This document shows, piece after piece, positions 6,002 to 6,247 of a stretch of 6,247 nucleotides of DNA (the stretch's first letter is position 1; the number at the start of each line of letters is the position of its first letter). The DNA lies in assembly GCA_947456315.1 (NCBI GenBank), contig CANGRU010000108.1, forward strand, positions 1 to 6,247. The letters run 5' to 3'. Position numbers and translations under genes: made by a program. The DNA is from Beijerinckiaceae bacterium. Its GTDB lineage: Bacteria; Pseudomonadota; Alphaproteobacteria; Rhizobiales; Beijerinckiaceae. The notes under the pieces are model-generated. The model saw only the letters and a list, made by a program, of their open reading frames with translations, was not told the origin of the DNA and did no database searches.

Positions 6002-6247
6002 TCCGGGCATCGAATATGAAAGCCTAGCGAATTCAAATCGTGAGTTTATGCGCGATCTTGAGCTTGCAGCCAGTCGGGTGATCCGCTCAGGTTGGTATGT
6101 GCTGGGCCAGGAGGTCGCGGCTTTTGAAAGCGAATTTGCATCCTGGATTGGCGCCAAACATTGCATTGGCGTGGGCAATGGACTTGATGCTCTGATCTTG
6201 TCACTGGATGCGCTTGATTTGCCTGCTGGCTCCGAGGTGATTGTTGC
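5991..6247 (+). CDS. fdtB: dTDP-3-amino-3,6-dideoxyhexose aminotransferase (FdtB/QdtB type), C-terminus cut by window edge
   Basis: Only the first 85 codons are in the window. They match the start of DegT/DnrJ/EryC1/StrS sugar aminotransferases, PLP enzymes that usually have about 370 residues. SGWYVLGQEVAAFESEFASWIGAKHCIGVGNGLDALILSL (34-73) is the signature N-terminal block. 'GNGLDAL' where many relatives have 'sGTaAL' is typical of the FdtB/QdtB/TylB-like 3-aminotransferases, and SEVIV (80-84) begins the next strand. The PLP-binding Lys lies beyond the edge, so activity cannot be checked. ATG 5991 overlaps the ketoisomerase stop by 11 bp and is the only plausible start. Ribosomes probably pass from one gene to the next. 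Set behind an FdtA-type ketoisomerase, it should aminate C3 of the 3-keto sugar using glutamate. An acetyltransferase is expected downstream, outside the window. Confidence 0.88.
   Translation, partial: MKNNPGIEYESLANSNREFMRDLELAASRVIRSGWYVLGQEVAAFESEFASWIGAKHCIGVGNGLDALILSLDALDLPAGSEVIV

Overview
This window is part of a bacterial surface-polysaccharide or glycoconjugate locus. Two gene blocks point away from each other around an AT-rich intergenic region (3315-3614). Gram-negative ancestry is likely, and an alphaproteobacterium is my best guess from the moderate GC content, the codon choice and the style of the glycosyltransferases. That placement is an impression and not a measured result. 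No tRNA, rRNA, CRISPR array, insertion sequence or phage gene is visible.

Left block, minus strand, reading leftwards from 3314: an FkbM-family methyltransferase (2502-3314), a GT-A fold family-2-like glycosyltransferase (1750-2484), a GT8-like glycosyltransferase with a DAD motif and a TTG start (858-1706), and a CgeB/group-1-like glycosyltransferase that runs off the left edge (1-861). Gaps are 17 bp, 43 bp and a 4-bp ATGA overlap, so this looks like one operon that assembles and methylates a glycan. None of its proteins shows an obvious signal peptide or membrane span, so they should act in the cytoplasm or at its membrane face.

Right block, plus strand from 3615: rfbB (dTDP-glucose 4,6-dehydratase), rfbA (glucose-1-phosphate thymidylyltransferase), an FdtA/QdtA-type sugar 3,4-ketoisomerase, and the first 85 codons of an FdtB/QdtB-type aminotransferase cut by the right edge. 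Gaps are 33 bp, a 4-bp overlap and an 11-bp overlap. Together the four enzymes convert glucose-1-phosphate and dTTP to a dTDP-3-amino-3,6-dideoxyhexose (Fuc3N or Qui3N series). An N-acetyltransferase (FdtC/QdtC type) is expected just beyond the window. The left-hand transferases are plausible users of this sugar, but nothing in the sequence proves it.

The central intergenic region has 26 G/C in the 120 bases 3401-3520. It carries a perfect 14-bp palindrome, a second 7-3-7 inverted repeat, a candidate plus-strand promoter and a leader hairpin ahead of rfbB. I see no clearly undescribed system. The most useful follow-ups are the control region, the identity of the 3-amino sugar, and the unusual combination of the three transferases with FkbM.
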